Of a stretch of 64,000 nt of DNA, positions 32,531 through 41,383 are shown one piece after another (the stretch's first letter is position 1; the number at the start of each line of letters is the position of its first letter). The position numbers and the translations under genes are program-made. The notes under the pieces were generated by a model. That model was not told the DNA's origin. It did not search any database and saw nothing but the letters and a program-made list of their open reading frames with translations. The DNA is taken from positions 30,348 through 94,347 of the forward strand of contig JAUIGE010000027.1 in assembly GCA_030430205.1 (NCBI GenBank). The letters run 5' to 3'. The DNA is from Bacteroidia bacterium. Its GTDB lineage: Bacteria > Bacteroidota > Bacteroidia > J057.

Positions 32531-34951
32531 TCATTCCTGACGCAAAGCGTCAATAGGGTTTCGGGTAGCAGCCCGATAGGCATGCCAGCTGATGGTCATC
32601 CATGCTAACAGCACGGCCAGAAAACCCGCCCAGAGGAAGGGCGCTGCATTGATTTCTATGTGGTAAGCGAAGCTTTCCAGCCAACCTGACATCGCATACC
32701 ATGCGATGGGGATAGCCAGGACAAAACCCAGCAAGACCAGCAAGGTGAAATTGCGCGTGAGGAGCAAAAGGATCTGCCCTACATTGGCTCCCAGTACTTT
32801 GCGTATGCCTATTTCCTTAAACCGGCGCTCAGCGGTAAATGAAGCCAGCCCCAGCAGCCCCAAAGCTGCTATTACTATCGCAAGCATGGAAAAGTAGTTT
32901 ACCACCTTTGAAAGGCGGTCTTCTTCATTGTACTGCTCGCTAAAGCGGTCCTCTATAAAGTAGTAGGTAAAGGGAAAGCCAGCCCGAAGGCTTTTCCATT
33001 CATCTTCCAGATAGGCCAGCACCTCCTCTCTGTTTTTTTCATTTATCCTGAAAAGCATGGAACCGGCTCTCCCCTGGGTCACCATAAAAATAACAGGCAT
33101 GATGGGCTGGTGGAGGGATTCAAAATGAAAATTTTCCGTAACGCCCACCACGCGGCCTGTGCGGCCGCCATAATTCATCCGCTTGCCGAGCGCTTGCTCG
33201 GGGTCTTCAAATCCTATCCCTTCAATCGCTGCGCGATTCAAAATAAATGCCTCGCCTGAATCTGTAGCCAGATTGATATCAAAATCGCGACCCGCGATCA
33301 ATTGTACTCCCAGGGTTTGGAGGTAGTCGTGGCCAACATGCACATCCGCAAGGCGAAAATTGATGTCAACGATTTCATCTTTGAATTCGATGTCTCCTCC
33401 CTGAGAATCCAGCAGCCTGCCTGATGGGACCCTGCTGGCTATACTAATCCCATTTATCCCTGGATTCTGAAGCAGGCGGGGCTTGATTTGGGCATAGTTC
33501 TCATACATCTGATCACTCAGAGGCAAAACCAACAGATGCTCTTTTTCAAAGCCTAAGGCTTTGTTTCTGACAAAATCGAGTTGCTGCTGGACGATACCCA
33601 CCCCAATAATCAACACAATGGAGATTGTAAACTGAGTAACCACCAATACAGATCTCAGTGGAGATTTTCCACCGGAGCTGGTATGGCTGTTTTTTCGCAA
33701 AATGGAAATGGGCTTAAAAGAGGAAAGGTAAAATGCTGGATAGCTGCCAGCGACCAGCCCACTTATCAAAGCAATTGCTGCCAATAGCAAAAGGGAATAG
33801 GCATCTCCAAAGTAATCCAAATCGAGCTGTCTTTCTATGAAATCATTGAAAAAGGGCAGGCTCAATTCTACCAGTAATATGCCCAGAAACAGCGCAATAA
33901 CAGATATCAGCATAGACTCTGAGATAAACTGCCGAATCAGGCTGCTTCTATTCGCGCCAATGACCTTTCTCAAACCCACTTCTTTAGCTCGCCTGGACGA
34001 ACGAGCTGTGCTCAGGTTGATGAAATTGATACATGCAATGATGAGCACAAAAAGGGCGATGATGGTGAAAATGTACACCAGAGAAATGTCACTATTTGCT
34101 TCAATCTCTGAATCCAGTTGCGAATGCAAGTGAATATCCTTGAGGGGCATCAGGTGCAGCGCAGTCCATACATGCGGTTCCACCGTCGCGTTGGGAAACT
34201 GCATGTGGCGATCCAGAAAATCTGGAAATTGGGCCTCCAACTCTTGAGGATCATATCCATCTTTTAAAAGCAAATAGGTCGAATAGTTATTGCTCCCCCA
34301 GTTTTGCATCAGGTTGTCACGGCCAATAAAGTTTTCCAGGGTCACAAATGAGCCCAACATGTCAATCTGAAAATGAGAGTTGTGGGGAATATCCTCTATC
34401 AAACCCGTCACCATCAGGTCCGCCTGGTTGTTATAATTGATGGTTTTGCCGATGGGATTTTCCTCCCCAAAATATTTACGGGCCGTACTCTGGGTCAGTA
34501 CAAGGGTATTGGGCTCTGAAAGGGCTTTTTGGGGATCTCCCGCAAGAACTTCCCAGCTAAAGATGTCAAAGACATCTTTGTCTACCCAAAAGAACCTTTC
34601 TTCTTCAAATTGTTTATCCTGATAGGTCATCAGAGGCTGATAGCCTTCCCGAAAGCGAACCGCTTTTTCAATGATCCCATCAAAATCCTGCTTCAGCAGC
34701 GGGCAATAGGGAGGGGCACAATGCCCCAGATGCAGGCTGCTTTCGCCATCTCTGTCGAAAAACTCCCGCGAAACCCGATAGATATTATCGGAGTTTTCAT
34801 GATAACCATCATAGCTCAATTCATCCCGCACAAACAGCAATATCAAAATACAGGCCGCCATACCTACTGCCAGGCCCATGACATTGATCAGGGTAAAGAT
34901 TTTGCTGCGCATCATATTGCGCCAGGCTACTTTCAGGTAATTTTTTAGCAT
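32531..34951 (-). CDS. ABC transporter permease, MacB/FtsX-like with two FtsX units
   Basis: An 806-residue inner-membrane permease. It begins MLKNYLKVAWRNMMRSKIF, the standard start of this Bacteroidota family. A periplasmic MacB core-like domain follows the first membrane helix (LINVMGLAVGMAACILILLFV, then RDELSYDGYH). The first FtsX block has ACINFINLSTARSSRRAKEVGLRK, and a second periplasmic domain precedes the last block with ASFTAERRFKEIGIRKVLGA. An open frame runs 49 codons further upstream, but it fills the divergent promoter region and lacks homology, so ATG 34951 is used. These permeases work with a separate ATPase subunit, which is not in this window; the substrate may be a peptide or lipid. 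Confidence 0.88.
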   Translation of the reverse strand: MLKNYLKVAWRNMMRSKIFTLINVMGLAVGMAACILILLFVRDELSYDGYHENSDNIYRVSREFFDRDGESSLHLGHCAPPYCPLLKQDFDGIIEKAVRFREGYQPLMTYQDKQFEEERFFWVDKDVFDIFSWEVLAGDPQKALSEPNTLVLTQSTARKYFGEENPIGKTINYNNQADLMVTGLIEDIPHNSHFQIDMLGSFVTLENFIGRDNLMQNWGSNNYSTYLLLKDGYDPQELEAQFPDFLDRHMQFPNATVEPHVWTALHLMPLKDIHLHSQLDSEIEANSDISLVYIFTIIALFVLIIACINFINLSTARSSRRAKEVGLRKVIGANRSSLIRQFISESMLISVIALFLGILLVELSLPFFNDFIERQLDLDYFGDAYSLLLLAAIALISGLVAGSYPAFYLSSFKPISILRKNSHTSSGGKSPLRSVLVVTQFTISIVLIIGVGIVQQQLDFVRNKALGFEKEHLLVLPLSDQMYENYAQIKPRLLQNPGINGISIASRVPSGRLLDSQGGDIEFKDEIVDINFRLADVHVGHDYLQTLGVQLIAGRDFDINLATDSGEAFILNRAAIEGIGFEDPEQALGKRMNYGGRTGRVVGVTENFHFESLHQPIMPVIFMVTQGRAGSMLFRINEKNREEVLAYLEDEWKSLRAGFPFTYYFIEDRFSEQYNEEDRLSKVVNYFSMLAIVIAALGLLGLASFTAERRFKEIGIRKVLGANVGQILLLLTRNFTLLVLLGFVLAIPIAWYAMSGWLESFAYHIEINAAPFLWAGFLAVLLAWMTISWHAYRAATRNPIDALRQE

Positions 34952-35105
34952 AAGTTGAAGGGTAAGATTGTGAGACGGTATTTCATGTAAAGACAATTCT
35001 TGCGCTGAAAGCGTTGCATGGGCTAAATCCCCCACTTCATGTAGTGGCGGAAAAGCCTGAATATCAATACCTTGTAATTGCTTTTTTAACCAAAACAATT
35101 AAAAC

Positions 35106-36212
35106 ATGAAATTTACAGGATTTTTACCTTCTATCGTTTTGAGCCTTTGTTTGGTCTTTTTTGCACAAACAGCTTTTGCTCAGGCTGTTAGTACCCCTCA
35201 GGCTAGTCCCAAAGCTGCTGTCAAGCAAATGATTGGTTTGACAGAAGTCAAGATTGTTTATCACCGGCCTCAGGTGAAGAACCGCAAAATATGGGGCGAA
35301 TTGGTCGCCTACAATGACGGAAAACCTTTCCCATGGCGCGCAGGAGCCAATGACAATACCACCATCAGCTTCAGCGAGGAAGTGAAAGTGGAGGGCAAAA
35401 CGATTGCTGCCGGGACTTATGGGTTGCACATGATTCCTGCGGAAAATGAAGTGACGATTATTTTTTCTTCCAACTCCAGCAGTTGGGGAAGTTTTTCCTA
35501 CAATCCCAGTGAAGATGTCCTCAGGGTCAAAGTAAAGCCACAATCCTGTGAGCATCATGAGTTGTTGACCTATGATTTTGTGGGCTATGACCCTCAAAAA
35601 GGGGAAGGTATTTGCGCATTGAGCTGGGCTGATCGCCGGATTCCTTTCCGGATAAGTGTGCCTGATCTCCAGAAGCAGGTATTGGCAAGCTTTAGCAATC
35701 AACTCCGCAATACCAACGGCTTCACCTGGCAAGGCTGGAACTCGGCTGCCCAATATTGCCTCGCCAATAATGTAGACCTGGAACAGGGCCTCAAGTGGGC
35801 AGATCGCTCGATTGCTGGCGGTTTTGGATCACAGGCCAATTTCACCAATCTGAGTACCAAAGCTCAAATCCTTACCCAATTGAAAAGGGCTGAAGAAGCC
35901 GAAAAAGTGATGGAACAAGCCATGGCAGTGGCCACCAATGCAGAAATGAATGCCTTCGGCTACCAACTGCTGCAAGGCGGCAATCATGACAAAGCCATTG
36001 AAATTTTCAAATTGAATTGTGAAAATAACCCCAACGATCCCAATGTGTGGGACAGCCTGGGCGAGGGTTATACAACCCGTATGGCAGATGGTGACAAGAA
36101 AGCCGCTATCAAAGCATTCAAAAAATCCCTTTCTATGAACCCTCCGGCCAATGTAAAAGCCAATTCAGAAAAACACCTGAAAAGCCTGGGAGTCAAGGTA
36201 GATAGCAAATAA
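35106..36212 (+). CDS. DUF2911 domain exported protein with C-terminal TPR region
   Basis: A 368-residue exported protein. A signal peptide (LPSIVLSLCLVFFAQTAFAQ) leads to a DUF2911 domain, residues about 30-185, marked by QASPKAAVKQMIGLTEVKI, then YHRPQVKNRKIWGELV, then PWRAGANDNTTISFSEEV and AGTYGLHMIP. The C-terminal 130 residues are helical repeats with TPR-like spacing (ALAWADRSIAGG-type units and FKLNCENNPNDPNVWDSLGEGY). DUF2911 proteins are common in Bacteroidota and have no established reaction. It is divergent from the ABC permease (154 bases apart) and ends three bases before the convergent Lrp gene. Confidence 0.87.
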   Translation: MKFTGFLPSIVLSLCLVFFAQTAFAQAVSTPQASPKAAVKQMIGLTEVKIVYHRPQVKNRKIWGELVAYNDGKPFPWRAGANDNTTISFSEEVKVEGKTIAAGTYGLHMIPAENEVTIIFSSNSSSWGSFSYNPSEDVLRVKVKPQSCEHHELLTYDFVGYDPQKGEGICALSWADRRIPFRISVPDLQKQVLASFSNQLRNTNGFTWQGWNSAAQYCLANNVDLEQGLKWADRSIAGGFGSQANFTNLSTKAQILTQLKRAEEAEKVMEQAMAVATNAEMNAFGYQLLQGGNHDKAIEIFKLNCENNPNDPNVWDSLGEGYTTRMADGDKKAAIKAFKKSLSMNPPANVKANSEKHLKSLGVKVDSK

Positions 36213-36214
36213 AA

Positions 36215-36682
36215 TTATACCGGCAATGCCGTCTCATGCTTCACTTCGCCCATCACAAAGGAGCTGACAACATGAGCCAAATTGCTAATAGCTGAAAGAC
36301 TGTTGATTAAAAAGTGTTGGTAGTCGCTGATGTCGGCAACCAGCACTTTTAGCATATAATCATATTGGCCGGTGATATGATAACACTCCATGACTTCGGG
36401 AAAGGAATTCACCTTTTCGACAAACTCTTCCAGTTTTTCCTTTACATGCTGATTGAGGGTAACAGCACAAAAAACAGTCAGTTTTTTTCCTATTTTTTCT
36501 GCATCCAGCAGGGCTACATAGCCCTTGATATAGCCCTCGCGCTCCAGGCGCTTGATGCGCTCATAGATAGGCGTGATCGATAAGCCCAGCTGATCTGCGA
36601 TCTCTTTGTGCTTGCTTTTTGCATCCTCCTGCAAAATTTCCAGGATTCCCCTGTCAATATCGTCCAGTCGTTTTTCGCTCAT
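36215..36682 (-). CDS. Lrp/AsnC family transcriptional regulator
   Basis: A 155-residue regulator with the usual two parts. A winged HTH covers residues 5-60 (LDDIDRGILEILQEDAKSKHKEIADQLGLS, then TPIYERIKRLEREGYIKGY). An amino-acid-binding AsnC domain covers about 65-150 (VFCAVTLNQHVKEKLEEFVEKVNSFPEV, then CYHITGQYDYMLKVLV). It is transcribed away from the PLP-dependent lyase gene across a 159-base gap that carries two spaced copies of CAATATATAG. This is the common arrangement of an Lrp-type sensor next to the amino-acid gene it controls, so regulation of the lyase by methionine, cysteine or a related amino acid is a fair inference. Confidence 0.9.
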   Translation of the reverse strand: MSEKRLDDIDRGILEILQEDAKSKHKEIADQLGLSITPIYERIKRLEREGYIKGYVALLDAEKIGKKLTVFCAVTLNQHVKEKLEEFVEKVNSFPEVMECYHITGQYDYMLKVLVADISDYQHFLINSLSAISNLAHVVSSFVMGEVKHETALPV

Positions 36683-36760
36683 TTTTTTCAGGTGAAAGTT
36701 GATTTTTCTGTTTCAGGCAAAACAAAGCCTCCGCTTCAAACACGCATACCACACAATACC

Positions 36761-36801
36761 CAATATATAGTTTTATTTTCTATTCAATTGACAATATATA
36801 G
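36761..36801. promoter_or_regulatory. Two direct CAATATATAG repeats in the Lrp-lyase divergent region
   Basis: CAATATATAG occurs at 36761-36770 and 36792-36801, 31 bases apart start to start, about three helical turns. The spacing suits binding of a multimeric regulator on one face of DNA. The flanking segment is AT-rich (ATTTTCTATTCAATTG between them). The lyase ATG lies 41 bases after the second copy. Confidence 0.5.
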
Positions 36802-36841
36802 ACTTTTATCATAACTATGCGTACAACTAAAGAAACAACCT

Positions 36842-38110
36842 ATGAAAAAGTCATATTATTCTCCTGCCAGTGCCATGATGTCCCATGCTTATGATGCGCA
36901 AACTGAAAAGGGTGCCGTGAAGCCTCCCCTTCACCTGAGCTCAACTTATTGTTTTCCCAATGCCGAGACCGGCAAAGCCTGGTTTGAGCAAGCCTACGGC
37001 CTGGAAGGCGCGGCAGAAGGATCTCCCGGGCTGATATACAGCCGCCTGAATCACCCCAACCTGGAGATATTGGAACAAAGGCTTTGCCTTTGGGACGGAG
37101 CTGAAGCCGCTGCTGCCTTTGCCAGCGGCATGGCCGCGATCAGTGCAAGCTTGCTTGCTTTGCTAAAGCCTGGTGATGTGGTGCTGTATAGCTCTCCCAT
37201 TTATGGTGGAACCCATCATTTTTTGAAAGAAATCCTGCCTTTATGGGGAGTCGAAAGCATGCCTTTTTATCCTGAAGATGACAAGGATAGTATCTGCCAT
37301 CGGCTGGTAGACCAGGGTTTTTCTGCAAAACTTGCCCTCATCTACATAGAGTCACCGGCCAATCCCACCAATGATCTGTTTGATCTTTCCATGGCTTCTG
37401 AATTGGCAAAAGCCTTTTCCACTACCCAAAAAGAGGTAAAAGTCCTGGTTGACAATACCTATCTGGGGCCTTATGGCTGCAAACCCCTCCAGCATGGAGC
37501 TGATCTGGTTTTGTATTCTGCCACCAAATACCTCTCAGGACATAGCGATATGCTTGCAGGTGCCTGCCTGGGGAATGCCCAAATGATAGGGAAAATTAAA
37601 GCTATGCGGACTTTTTTGGGAAGCATGCTAAGTCCTTTTAATGCCTGGCTTCTGAGCAGAAGTCTGGAGACTTATGAGGTCAGAATGCAGAGACAAATTC
37701 AAACTGCCGAGACAGTTGCCGAGTACCTGGAAGCACATCCCGCAGTCAAAAAACTGCACTATCTCGGAAATTTGGAGGAGGGCAGCCAGCAGGCAGCTAT
37801 TTTTCACAAACAATGTGAAAATGCCGGAGCGATGCTCGCTTTTGAATTGTATGGTGGAGAGGCGGAAGCTTTCCGCTTCCTTAACAGCCTGAAGCTGGTC
37901 AAACTGGCTGTAAGCCTGGGAGGCACAGAGAGCCTTGCAGAGCATCCTGCAAGCATGACGCACATTGAGGTGCCTCAATCCGAAAAAGATGCCGCTGGCA
38001 TCACAGACAACCTCATACGCCTATCCGTAGGATTGGAGCATCCTGAAGACCTGATTCGTGATCTGGAAAATGCATTTGCACATCTCCCCATCAGCACCTC
38101 AGCCAATTAG
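36842..38110 (+). CDS. PLP-dependent Cys/Met metabolism enzyme (methionine gamma-lyase type)
   Basis: A 422-residue fold-type I enzyme of the Cys/Met metabolism family. The PLP Lys is K229 in DLVLYSATKYLSGHSDMLAGA. Other family blocks are LSSTYCFPNAETG, FASGMAAISASLLALLKPGDVVLYSSPIYGGTHH and YIESPANPTNDLFD. The C-terminal specificity block is LVKLAVSLGGTESLAEHPASMTH. Sequence alone does not separate methionine gamma-lyase from cystathionine gamma-lyase or homocysteine synthases; the N-terminal MSHAYDAQTEKGAVKPPLHLSS resembles a gamma-lyase-like subgroup. The divergent Lrp gene suggests amino-acid-dependent control. It ends four bases before the convergent rhomboid gene. Confidence 0.87.
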   Translation: MKKSYYSPASAMMSHAYDAQTEKGAVKPPLHLSSTYCFPNAETGKAWFEQAYGLEGAAEGSPGLIYSRLNHPNLEILEQRLCLWDGAEAAAAFASGMAAISASLLALLKPGDVVLYSSPIYGGTHHFLKEILPLWGVESMPFYPEDDKDSICHRLVDQGFSAKLALIYIESPANPTNDLFDLSMASELAKAFSTTQKEVKVLVDNTYLGPYGCKPLQHGADLVLYSATKYLSGHSDMLAGACLGNAQMIGKIKAMRTFLGSMLSPFNAWLLSRSLETYEVRMQRQIQTAETVAEYLEAHPAVKKLHYLGNLEEGSQQAAIFHKQCENAGAMLAFELYGGEAEAFRFLNSLKLVKLAVSLGGTESLAEHPASMTHIEVPQSEKDAAGITDNLIRLSVGLEHPEDLIRDLENAFAHLPISTSAN

Positions 38111-38114
38111 CTTA

Positions 38115-38708
38115 TCAGGCTTTCTTTTTCTTTTTCATTCCGCCTTCGATCACGAAGCCAAAAATGGCTCCACAAATCCCACCTATGATATGGGCAAATT
38201 GGGAAACCTGATCTGCCCCAAAGGATGAATAAATCTCTTTTCCGACGTAAAGGACCATAACCAGGATAAAGGTAACTGGAATTTTTCCTGCCTGATAGTT
38301 GGTGATGGAACCCAATATGATGAGCATAAATACGATGCCGCTTGCTCCTAACAAGACCTGGTTGGGAAAGATGACAATTTGAAGGATACTTGTGATAAAA
38401 GCTGTGAAAACAATCATCAGCAATAAATCTTTCGAACCGTATTTCTCTTCCAAAATAGGGCCTATGAGCAGGATGAGCATAAAATTTCCAACATAGTGCT
38501 CCCAACCGGCATGTCCCAGGACATGGGTAAAGAGGCGAGGCCAGGTAAGCGGGTTGGAGAAACTAACAAGCGGGCTTCCGACAGCAAACCAAGATTGCAG
38601 GCTGTCAGAACTGATAGGACCTGTCGCATCCATTCCTGTAAAAAAGGTGACAATCGCTGCCAGGATGGTAAAGGTCAGGATAACGGGGCTGTTATATTGT
38701 AAACGCAT
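38115..38708 (-). CDS. Rhomboid family intramembrane serine protease
   Basis: A 197-residue membrane protein with six hydrophobic segments. The catalytic Ser is S123 in LLGASGIVFMLI and the partner His is H173 in FAHIIGGICGAIFGF, together the GxSG/H dyad of active rhomboids. The third element, HxxxN, is present as H71-N75 (WEHYVGNF). It would cleave membrane protein helices near their ends in the inner membrane. The C-terminal tail is strongly basic (MKKKKKA). The substrate is unknown. It is convergent with the PLP lyase gene (4 bases) and divergent from the lipoprotein-SCO-cytochrome c run by 88 bases. Confidence 0.88.
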   Translation of the reverse strand: MRLQYNSPVILTFTILAAIVTFFTGMDATGPISSDSLQSWFAVGSPLVSFSNPLTWPRLFTHVLGHAGWEHYVGNFMLILLIGPILEEKYGSKDLLLMIVFTAFITSILQIVIFPNQVLLGASGIVFMLIILGSITNYQAGKIPVTFILVMVLYVGKEIYSSFGADQVSQFAHIIGGICGAIFGFVIEGGMKKKKKA

Positions 38709-38796
38709 ATTTAAGCTGTGATTTTGATGAGAAATATAGTTGTTTTGCAGGACAAAACCCCAGGCTCATACCTACGAGCAAAAGTAAAATTGGATT

Positions 38797-39261
38797 ATGT
38801 CTACAGTAAGATACTTGTATTTGTCGCTTTTTGTCCTGTTTCTTACGGCTTGTACCAAGCCTTATGAGGAACAAAAAGTTTTATTTGATGAGGTAATGCT
38901 TGTTCATGATGAGGTCATGCCCAAAATGCAGGACATCCACGAACTCAAGCAGCAATTGAACGAAAAGATGCAGCAGTTGCAGCAGGATAGTAGCCGGATG
39001 GATACGGCAATGATCCTCCAGGTTTTCACCAAAAAACAAGCGCTGGAAGAGGCAGATCATGTCATGATGAGCTGGATGCGTGAATTTGCAGATCAAATGG
39101 CACCTCCGGGTAAGGATAAATATGATGGCTACCTGAAAAAGAAAGGAATCAGCCATGATGCCTATATGAAGTTCCTTGAGACTGAAAAAAGCAAAGTGGA
39201 GGAGGTCAAAGTGAAAATGTTAAGCAGTATTCAGGATGCACAAAATCTCCTTCAGAAATAG
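38797..39261 (+). CDS. Small helical lipoprotein
   Basis: A 154-residue lipoprotein with the lipobox FLTAC (Cys at residue 19). The rest is almost entirely helical and rich in Gln, Met and Lys (DEVMPKMQDIHELKQQLNEK, then MQQLQQDSSRMDTAMI), with coiled-coil character. No catalytic or metal motif of the CxxxC type is visible, though Met residues are frequent. It overlaps the SCO gene by 26 bases and is first of a three-gene run, so a role in copper or cytochrome assembly is possible from context only. I cannot name the family with confidence. Confidence 0.65.
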   Translation: MSTVRYLYLSLFVLFLTACTKPYEEQKVLFDEVMLVHDEVMPKMQDIHELKQQLNEKMQQLQQDSSRMDTAMILQVFTKKQALEEADHVMMSWMREFADQMAPPGKDKYDGYLKKKGISHDAYMKFLETEKSKVEEVKVKMLSSIQDAQNLLQK

Positions 39262-39898
39262 TATTTACTTTTTACTCATCCTCAGTTTACTTATGGCTTG
39301 CTCCAGCATGCCTGAGCAACAAGTAGGGCGAGGCCCCCTTCCTATACTAGGAGAAAAAGACACCCAGGTCCGGGAAGAGAATGGACAAAAATATGTGGAT
39401 ACCCTGTATCACCACATACCCTCTTTTTCCTTTTGGGATCAGGACAGTTCTGTTGTGACGGAGCACACTTTTGACGGAAAAATCTATATCGCAGATTTTT
39501 TCTTTACCTCCTGCCCTACTATCTGCCCGGTGATGACGATACAGATGCATCGCTTATACGAAGACCTCCGGGACGTCAACGACGTCGTCCTCCTTTCCCA
39601 TAGCATTGACCCTCAACGCGATAGCGTTGCTCATCTCAAAAAATATGCCGCCAAAACGGGCAGCATCGATGCCCAACGCTGGCATTTTGTCACGGGTGAC
39701 AAAGATCATATTTACGAGATGGCAAAGGCATATTTCGAAAATGCTGCTGCAAGCCCGGATGCTCCGGGAGGGTTTATTCACAGTGGCTATTTTTACCTCG
39801 TAGATAAACAAAAACGCATCCGTGGCCTTTACCTGGGTACGGATGAAAAGCAGGTTGATCGCCTGATGAAAGACATTCGGATCCTCAGAAATGAATAA
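39236..39898 (+). CDS. SCO1/SenC family copper-binding lipoprotein
   Basis: A 220-residue lipoprotein (lipobox LLMAC, Cys22) with a thioredoxin-like SCO domain. The copper and redox motif is FFFTSCPTICPVM (Cys93, Cys97), and the third ligand is His182 in GGFIHSGYFYLVD. Supporting motifs are LLSHSIDPQRDSVAHLKKYA and WHFVTGDKDHIYEMA. SCO proteins deliver copper to, or keep reduced, the CuA site of cytochrome c oxidase; no oxidase subunit lies in this window. The start overlaps the lipoprotein gene by 26 bases and the end overlaps the cytochrome c gene by 8, so the three are translated together. Confidence 0.93.
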   Translation: MHKISFRNSIYFLLILSLLMACSSMPEQQVGRGPLPILGEKDTQVREENGQKYVDTLYHHIPSFSFWDQDSSVVTEHTFDGKIYIADFFFTSCPTICPVMTIQMHRLYEDLRDVNDVVLLSHSIDPQRDSVAHLKKYAAKTGSIDAQRWHFVTGDKDHIYEMAKAYFENAAASPDAPGGFIHSGYFYLVDKQKRIRGLYLGTDEKQVDRLMKDIRILRNE

Positions 39899-40355
39899 AA
39901 AGGCAAGCGGCAAATCTATCTCCATTCACTTTATCTGGCCTGTAGCAGCCCTTGTGCTTTTGCTGGCCCTGCGTGGCTTATTGGGTGGTTCACAGGCAGA
40001 GGTAGGGGGGGAAATTTACCAAAATTATTGCGCAAGTTGCCATGGCGAGGAGGGAAAAGGATTTGGGGAATTGGTGCCGCCCCTGGCTGGCGCCGATTTC
40101 CTGGCACAAAACCAGGACAAACTCCCTTGTATTATCTTATATGGGATCGAAGGTCCCATTGAGGTAAATGGCATCACCTACAACCAGCCTATGGCTGGTT
40201 TGGGGTTCGATGAGCTGGGCTTAGCCCGGCTTTCGCATTCCCAGATCCAGCAGCTCATCAACTTTATCCAAAATAGTTGGGGCAATAAGGGAGCTGAGGT
40301 ATCCCGACAGCAGGTAAATGACTGGCTGAAAGAATGTAGCAAACCCAGCTTTTAA
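39891..40355 (+). CDS. Membrane-anchored c-type cytochrome
   Basis: A 154-residue protein with an N-terminal hydrophobic anchor (IHFIWPVAALVLLLALRGLL). One heme c motif CASCH follows (Cys47, Cys50, His51) in a class I fold. Candidate axial Met lies in NQPMAGLGFD. The C-terminal helices (LSHSQIQQLINFIQNSWGN) complete the domain. It would carry electrons in the periplasm, probably to a terminal oxidase given the SCO neighbour, whose stop it overlaps by 8 bases. The motif and fold are clear; the redox partner is inferred. A DUF5675 gene ends 12 bases beyond on the other strand. Confidence 0.92.
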   Translation: MNKKASGKSISIHFIWPVAALVLLLALRGLLGGSQAEVGGEIYQNYCASCHGEEGKGFGELVPPLAGADFLAQNQDKLPCIILYGIEGPIEVNGITYNQPMAGLGFDELGLARLSHSQIQQLINFIQNSWGNKGAEVSRQQVNDWLKECSKPSF

Positions 40356-40367
40356 TTTTTGAAAAAC

Positions 40368-40949
40368 CTAGCCATTTGTATCCAACGTTATCCTGATCGT
40401 CATTTTTTCTCCATTTTCGACCCGGTTCGCAATTTTAGGATAAAAATCAAGGTAAGCGTCTTCGCTATTCCAGACTTCCCGGGCCTCCTGGGGTTTATTC
40501 TGTCCCTGGATTACTTTTCCTACGACCATCCCTCCGCCAGAATCGGCCGCCAGATTGCCTGTCCGGATAAACCTAAACTGCTGGCTGGCAGGGATATCCA
40601 ATTGCAAGACCCCTTTATGAATTTTTTGGAATCGGAATCCATAAGTAGCATGTAAACCGCCTTGTTTACGAAGGATTAGCGGATATTCACCCAGATCGGC
40701 TCTATCGGTGGTTTGCTCAAGGGTAAAGCAGACAAAATCGCCATCATAATACAATTTGCCCAGCGTATCAACTGCCCCGATGTCAAATCTGACCAGTTCT
40801 ACCCTGGTAGATGGATTGACTGTTCCCTGGCCACCTGGCCCCTGGGTGGGGTCTTTGTCTTTATCTTTGCCATTCCCGCTTTCATTATCTTTTTTTCCAC
40901 CAAAAATAGATCGCAGGAATTCCCACAGGACTTTAAATAATGATTTCAT
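40368..40949 (-). CDS. DUF5675 domain protein
   Basis: A 193-residue protein. Residues 1-50 are a hydrophobic/basic start and a low-complexity Lys/Asp/Gly/Pro linker (ESGNGKDKDKDPTQGPGGQG). The rest matches the DUF5675 pattern: VDTLGKLYYDGDFVCFTLEQ, later YPLILRKQGGLHATYGFRFQ, and LQLDIPASQQFRFIRTGN. This domain is found in Bacteroidota and some phage-related proteins; its activity is not established. No phage genes are adjacent here. The N-terminal helix (LFKVLWEFLRSIFGG) might be an amphipathic anchor. It is divergent from the RidA-like gene by 37 bases. Confidence 0.75.
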   Translation of the reverse strand: MKSLFKVLWEFLRSIFGGKKDNESGNGKDKDKDPTQGPGGQGTVNPSTRVELVRFDIGAVDTLGKLYYDGDFVCFTLEQTTDRADLGEYPLILRKQGGLHATYGFRFQKIHKGVLQLDIPASQQFRFIRTGNLAADSGGGMVVGKVIQGQNKPQEAREVWNSEDAYLDFYPKIANRVENGEKMTIRITLDTNG

Positions 40950-40986
40950 ATAGCTTATTTTAGCAGCTTAAATTACACAAAAAAAC

Positions 40987-41370
40987 ATGCGGAAAAACAT
41001 TTCTTCAGGTGCAAAATGGGAAGATATAGTAGGCTATTCCCGGGCCGTACGCGTAGGCAATATCATTGAAGTGGCCGGCACCACAGCTGTGGAAGGAGAT
41101 AAAGTGATGTTTCCCTTTGATGAGTACAACCAAACCCAATATATCCTGCTCAAAATCCAGCAGGCTTTGGAAGATGCCGGAGCGTCTATCACAGATGTGG
41201 TACGGACCCGGATTTATGTCACCAATATTGACAAATGGGAAGAAGTCGGCAAAGCCCATGGAGAAGTTTTTGCCCACATCAAGCCTGCCACGACCATGGT
41301 CGAAGTAGCTGGACTTATACAACCCGATTTAGTTGTCGAAATAGAAGCAACTGCCATTTTGGAAGGTTGA
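40987..41370 (+). CDS. RidA/YjgF/Rid-like family protein
   Basis: A 127-residue protein with the YjgF fold (AVRVGNIIEVAGTTAVEGDK, then QYILLKIQQALEDAGASITDVVRTRIYV, then TMVEVAGLIQPDLVVEIEAT). The Arg that RidA uses to bind the imine substrate, normally in PARSCVE, is replaced here: the segment reads PATTMVE. It thus belongs to the wider Rid family and is unlikely to be a canonical RidA enamine deaminase. It is the first of two plus-strand genes; the broken CYTH gene starts 13 bases later. Cytosolic, no signal peptide. Confidence 0.85.
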   Translation: MRKNISSGAKWEDIVGYSRAVRVGNIIEVAGTTAVEGDKVMFPFDEYNQTQYILLKIQQALEDAGASITDVVRTRIYVTNIDKWEEVGKAHGEVFAHIKPATTMVEVAGLIQPDLVVEIEATAILEG

Positions 41371-41383
41371 AATCTTAGACATT

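Noticed and set aside
34952..35098. A 49-codon N-terminal extension of the ABC permease
   Set aside because: It would leave only 7 bases to the divergent DUF2911 gene and removes room for both promoters. The family starts at the MLKNYLKVAWRN motif (34951).
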